This document shows, piece after piece, positions 40,599 to 43,725 of a DNA stretch of 43,725 bases. Made by a program: the position numbers and the translations under genes. Each line of letters opens with the position of its first letter. The first letter of the stretch is position 1. The notes under the pieces were generated by a model, which was not told the DNA's origin, searched no databases, and saw only the letters and a program-made list of their open reading frames with translations. The stretch comes from Allomuricauda sp. (GTDB lineage: Bacteria > Bacteroidota > Bacteroidia > Flavobacteriales > Flavobacteriaceae), in NCBI GenBank assembly GCA_030148335.1, contig JASBTQ010000020.1:1-43725 (forward strand). The letters run 5' to 3'.

Positions 40599-41207
40599 CT
40601 AATAGTCTTCCAGGAGTAAAAGATAGACATTTTTTGAGGCACTTCCATAGGAAAGGAAATCGTCCTTGTTCTCCGGTGTGGGTTGAAAATGCTTGAGCGT
40701 GGTGATATTGTTGGGAATGTCCTTTCGATATTTTTCCTTGATGATCTTGAGTGCCCCGCTGATGGAATCCACCAATTGGCTTGTGGTGGCAAACACGATC
40801 AGGTTGGATGGGAGCTCGTCCAATTTCTTTTCCTTGATCTGGTTGGAACACACCAAAATGGAACCATTGTGGGCGACAAGGTGCTCGCAGGTGGTGAAGA
40901 AAATGTCACTTTCCTGCCTTTTGTCGGTAAATTCAAGTTTTTCTGAGGCAAATCGGGTCTCCAACCTAGGATCGAGGGAATAGAACATATGGTTCTGCCA
41001 ATTGTTCTCGGAAATGATGTTTTTCAGGGCCAGGGATATTTCCGAAAAATCCTCGCAATAAATAAACTTGCCCCCGTTTTTCTTGAAATAGATGGTGAAC
41101 TTTTCGTCAATGGGGATTTTCAGATCGGGCATGTGGTCTCCACGGGTTTCCAAAGTTTCCTTGGAAACCTTTTTTCCTCCTCCGAAAATCTTCTTAAAAA
41201 CTCCCAT
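40599..41207 (-). CDS. LUD (LutC/YkgG) domain protein
   Basis: 202 residues. The middle and C-terminal parts (FFTTCEHLVAHNGSILVCSNQIKEKKLDELPSNLIVFATTSQLV) fit the LUD domain of LutC/YkgG-type proteins of lactate utilisation. The LutA and LutB partners are absent and the gene sits between ftsH and cdsA, so a role in lactate oxidation is doubtful. I recall this position as conserved in Flavobacteriaceae. Function here unknown. It starts 59 bases after ftsH. Confidence 0.83.
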   Translation of the reverse strand: MGVFKKIFGGGKKVSKETLETRGDHMPDLKIPIDEKFTIYFKKNGGKFIYCEDFSEISLALKNIISENNWQNHMFYSLDPRLETRFASEKLEFTDKRQESDIFFTTCEHLVAHNGSILVCSNQIKEKKLDELPSNLIVFATTSQLVDSISGALKIIKEKYRKDIPNNITTLKHFQPTPENKDDFLSYGSASKNVYLLLLEDY

Positions 41208-41266
41208 TTAACGTATCGAGTGCATTTTTCCTATTTCAGTTAAGACTCCATCGCTTGGAACCCAAT

Positions 41267-43213
41267 CTATTTGGCAGGTTCCAGTTTTTCTTCCTCCTTT
41301 TCAAAAGGTCTTCTGCCAAAAATCTTTTCCAGATCGTCCTTAAAGATAACTTCTTTTTCCAAAAGCCTGTCAGCAAGCTCGGTCAATTTGTCCTTATTGT
41401 CGGCCAATAATTTAATGGCCCTTTGGTATTGCTCTTCTATCATTTTGGATATTTCCTGATCGATCCGTTGGGCAGTCTCCTCACTATAGGGTTTGGTAAA
41501 GCCATATTCGTTCTGCCCAGAGGAATCGTAGTAGGTGATGTTCCCCAATTTATCATTCAGACCATATATGGTGACCATGGCCCTGGCCTGTTTGGTCACT
41601 TTTTCCAAATCGCTCAAAGCTCCTGTGGAAATCTTGTCGAAAATCACCTTTTCAGCGGCCCTGCCTCCCATGGTGGCACACATTTCATCCAACATCTGTT
41701 CCGGACGAACAATCAAGCGCTCTTCGGGCAGGTACCAGGCAGCTCCCAACGATTGTCCACGAGGGACAATGGTGACCTTCACCAAAGGTGCGGCATGCTC
41801 CAGCATCCAACTCACGGTGGCATGACCGGCTTCGTGGTAAGCAATGGTCTTTTTCTCTTCAGGGGTGATGATCTTGTTCTTTTTCTCCAGACCACCCACA
41901 ATTCTGTCAACGGCATCGAGGAAATCTTGTTTGGTCACCGCCTTTTTCTCTTTACGGGCAGCGATCAGTGCCGCTTCGTTGCACACATTGGCAATGTCCG
42001 CACCCGAGAAGCCCGGGGTCTGTTTGGCCAAAAAGTCCAAGTCCAATGTCTCGGCAGTCTTGATGGGGCGCAAGTGCACCTCAAAAATTTCTTTTCTTTC
42101 GTTCAAATCGGGAAGGTCCACATAGATCTGACGGTCAAATCGTCCGGCACGCATCAAGGCTTTGTCCAGTACATCGGCACGGTTGGTGGCGGCCAGTACG
42201 ATGACGTTGGTGTTGGTGCCAAATCCGTCCATTTCGGTGAGCAACTGGTTCAAGGTGTTCTCGCGCTCGTCGTTGGAACCTGTAAAATTGTTCTTGCCCC
42301 TGGCACGTCCTATGGCATCTATCTCATCAATGAAGATGATGGCAGGGGACTTGTCCTTGGCCTGTTTGAAAAGGTCACGTACGCGGGAAGCTCCCACACC
42401 TACGAACATTTCCACAAAATCGGAACCTGACAGGGAGAAGAAGGGCACTTTGGCCTCTCCGGCAACGGCCTTGGCCAAAAGCGTCTTACCTGTTCCGGGA
42501 GGCCCCACCAAAAGGGCTCCCTTGGGTATTTTTCCTCCAAGTGAGGTGTATTTGTCTGGGTTTTTGAGGAATTCGACAATCTCTTGCACCTCTTCCTTGG
42601 CACCTTCCAAACCGGCCACATCCTTGAAGGATGTACGAGTGTCGGTCTTTTCATCAAATAGCTTGGCCTTGGATTTTCCGATGTTGAAGATCTGTCCACC
42701 GGCACCTCCTCCAGCACCTCCCGACATTCTTCGCATCAAATAGATCCAGATGGCTATGATCAGTGCAAAGGGCAGCAAGGACAACAATAGATCGCCCAGG
42801 ACATTGGATTCGGTATCGAACTCCACAATGGTGTCCAGGTTGTTCTCTTTCTTGATCTCCGTGATCTCGTTCTGGAAAATCTGAAGGTCACCATAGTCCA
42901 AAATATACTGGGGCATCAAACTGGAAGAAGGGAAGAGGGGTTTTTTGGCCACACCCTTGTGCACATCCTTGTTGAGGGCCTCTTCGGTAAGATACACCTT
43001 GGCTTGGCGGGTATTGGTGATGATGACGATCTTGGAGATGTCACCATTACGTAAAAATTCCTGTAGTTCTGAAGTCGTGGTCTTTTCGGTACTGGAGAAA
43101 CTGCTTCCTCCAAAAAACTGGAAGCCGATGATCAGGGCGATGACCACGCCGTATATCCACCACGAACTGAAACGGGGTTTCTTAGGGGTATTTGGATTGT
43201 TTTCTTTTGCCAT
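41267..43213 (-). CDS. ftsH: ATP-dependent zinc metalloprotease FtsH
   Basis: 648 residues. The start [12 protein letters not shown] at 43213 is chosen over a TTG upstream that lies inside rsfS. Two membrane helices (about 18-35 and 141-160) flank a periplasmic domain. The AAA module has Walker A GPPGTGKT (237-244), Walker [12 protein letters not shown] (292-302), the pore motif MFVGVG and the SRH region ([18 protein letters not shown]). The zinc protease motif is HEAGH at 460-464. It degrades misfolded membrane proteins and, in enterobacteria, LpxC. A glycine-rich linker (GGAGGGAGG) follows helix 2. The gene follows rsfS by five bases. Confidence 0.97.
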   Translation of the reverse strand: MAKENNPNTPKKPRFSSWWIYGVVIALIIGFQFFGGSSFSSTEKTTTSELQEFLRNGDISKIVIITNTRQAKVYLTEEALNKDVHKGVAKKPLFPSSSLMPQYILDYGDLQIFQNEITEIKKENNLDTIVEFDTESNVLGDLLLSLLPFALIIAIWIYLMRRMSGGAGGGAGGQIFNIGKSKAKLFDEKTDTRTSFKDVAGLEGAKEEVQEIVEFLKNPDKYTSLGGKIPKGALLVGPPGTGKTLLAKAVAGEAKVPFFSLSGSDFVEMFVGVGASRVRDLFKQAKDKSPAIIFIDEIDAIGRARGKNNFTGSNDERENTLNQLLTEMDGFGTNTNVIVLAATNRADVLDKALMRAGRFDRQIYVDLPDLNERKEIFEVHLRPIKTAETLDLDFLAKQTPGFSGADIANVCNEAALIAARKEKKAVTKQDFLDAVDRIVGGLEKKNKIITPEEKKTIAYHEAGHATVSWMLEHAAPLVKVTIVPRGQSLGAAWYLPEERLIVRPEQMLDEMCATMGGRAAEKVIFDKISTGALSDLEKVTKQARAMVTIYGLNDKLGNITYYDSSGQNEYGFTKPYSEETAQRIDQEISKMIEEQYQRAIKLLADNKDKLTELADRLLEKEVIFKDDLEKIFGRRPFEKEEEKLEPAK

Positions 43214-43218
43214 TTTTT

Positions 43219-43596
43219 TTAAGAATTGTAGCTGCTCTCCACCATCGTTACCTTGGCATCTCCCCAAAGTCCTTCAATGTCGTAGAATTCCCTGATGTGT
43301 TTTTGAAATACATGAACCACCACATTTACATAGTCCATCAATACCCATTCTGCGTTGTCTGAACCTTCAATGTGCCAAGGCTTGTCTTGGATGGCCTTGC
43401 TTACGGTTTTTTGGATAGAGGAAACAATTGCATTGACATGCGTGTTGGAAGTACCGTTGCAGATTATGAAGTAGTCACAAACTGTGTTTTCGATTTCCCT
43501 GAGGTCCAGTAGATTGATATCAACTCCCTTTACTTCTTCTATCCCGTGCAAAATCAAGGCAATCAGTTCATCTGCGCTGGCTTTCGTTTTCTGCAT
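43219..43596 (-). CDS. rsfS: Ribosomal silencing factor RsfS
   Basis: 125 residues. Small RsfS/Iojap protein that binds ribosomal protein L14 and blocks subunit joining in starvation. The motifs VDINLLDLREIENTVCDYFIICNG, then PWHIEG with EWVLMDYVNVVVHVF, are the family hallmarks, including the conserved Trp and Asp-Tyr of the L14-binding face. The minus strand has the -7 box TAACTTTG 20 bases upstream. First gene of the rsfS-ftsH-LUD-cdsA-psd-ACBP run. Confidence 0.95.
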   Translation of the reverse strand: MQKTKASADELIALILHGIEEVKGVDINLLDLREIENTVCDYFIICNGTSNTHVNAIVSSIQKTVSKAIQDKPWHIEGSDNAEWVLMDYVNVVVHVFQKHIREFYDIEGLWGDAKVTMVESSYNS

Positions 43597-43615
43597 TCAA
43601 AAATTTTAGTTTTTA

Positions 43616-43623
43616 CAAAGTTA
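43616..43623 (-). promoter_or_regulatory. -7 element of the rsfS-ftsH operon
   Basis: The minus strand reads TAACTTTG, a full TAnnTTTG match 20 bases before the rsfS ATG. No TTG at a suitable spacing was found. Confidence 0.4.
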
Positions 43624-43678
43624 TATTTTTTTTGTTTTCTTAGCCTTAGTTTTTAACAAATCGATAAGGCGTACCACA

Positions 43679-43725
43679 TTGGGAGAACATACTCGGATAA
43701 TCAAACTTGATGCCACGGATTCCAC
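43679..43725 (+). CDS. birA: Biotin--[acetyl-CoA-carboxylase] ligase, 5' fragment
   Basis: Only the first codons are in the window. The plus strand reads RIIKLDATDST in frame from 43694, which matches the N-terminus of short flavobacterial BirA (IIKL-A-DSTN), the part that binds biotinyl-AMP. No ATG is in frame upstream; a TTG at 43679 is the best start candidate. The position divergent from rsfS is the arrangement I recall for this family of bacteria. Confidence 0.65.
   Translation, partial: MGEHTRIIKLDATDS

Noticed and set aside
41423..42430. Plus-strand 335-codon frame inside ftsH
   Set aside because: Antisense shadow of a highly conserved AAA protease; no known motifs.
1..43725. tRNA, rRNA, CRISPR arrays, insertion sequences, integrases or prophage genes
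   Set aside because: No tRNA T-arm-like or rRNA sequence, spaced identical repeats, transposase or integrase motifs were recognised on either strand by eye.

Overview
The window looks like chromosomal DNA of a marine Flavobacteriaceae member (Bacteroidota), most like the Muricauda/Allomuricauda group. The grounds are the family content, secretion signals ending in AQ or AQ-G, weak Shine-Dalgarno sites, and many promoters with the Bacteroidota -7 element TAnnTTTG, some with a TTG near -33. The genus is a guess from protein style; no marker gene was compared. No rRNA, tRNA, CRISPR array, insertion sequence, prophage or replication origin was recognised.

Layout. 1-1344 (minus) is the N-terminal part of a secreted repeat protein that runs off the left edge. 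1345-1887 is a non-coding spacer holding a patchwork of 7-base tandem repeats. 1888-6499 (plus) holds two paralogous secreted carboxypeptidase-regulatory-like proteins, a DUF6702 protein and an M1 metallopeptidase. 6578-8567 holds tatA, a PAP2 phosphatase, an O-methyltransferase (minus) and a GNAT acetyltransferase. 8809-11273 holds kynureninase and an MFS transporter. 11270-12773 (minus) is an AT-rich accessory patch with a MazEF-type toxin-antitoxin pair and an abortive-infection (Abi_C) protein. 12941-16013 holds a lipoprotein, an ECF sigma factor, a 62-residue protein, a small mechanosensitive channel and a ClpP protease. 16284-17633 is kynurenine 3-monooxygenase. 17701-20627 holds a coiled-coil protein with a decayed zinc ribbon, a Nif3-like protein and, divergently, lpxK.

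20624-27007 (minus) carries two ECF sigma factors (one with its anti-sigma factor), a small CxxC membrane protein, and lipA, gap and a hybrid histidine kinase in one tight run. 27208-29414 (minus) is an aminotransferase-murB operon. 29538-34176 holds an aspartyl protease with a PDZ domain, a DUF1573 protein and valS. 34275-37562 is a compact three-gene run: a Tat-exported GH109-like Gfo/Idh/MocA protein, a GHMP sugar kinase and a sugar nucleotidyltransferase. A sterol-desaturase-family membrane hydroxylase follows. 38881-43596 (minus) is an operon rsfS-ftsH-LUD-cdsA-psd-ACBP for ribosome silencing, membrane proteolysis and phospholipid synthesis, with the first codons of birA divergent at the right edge.

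How the genes fit together. kmo and kynU give two successive steps from kynurenine to 3-hydroxyanthranilate (NAD synthesis), although they are about 6 kb apart. cdsA and psd are two steps of phosphatidylethanolamine synthesis. The 34.3-37.6 kb run reads as a possible sugar release, phosphorylation and nucleotide-activation route. The most unusual signals are the heptanucleotide repeat tracts, which occur in two spacers and also in frame inside valS; the GH109-kinase-nucleotidyltransferase run; and the small toxin-antitoxin/Abi patch.
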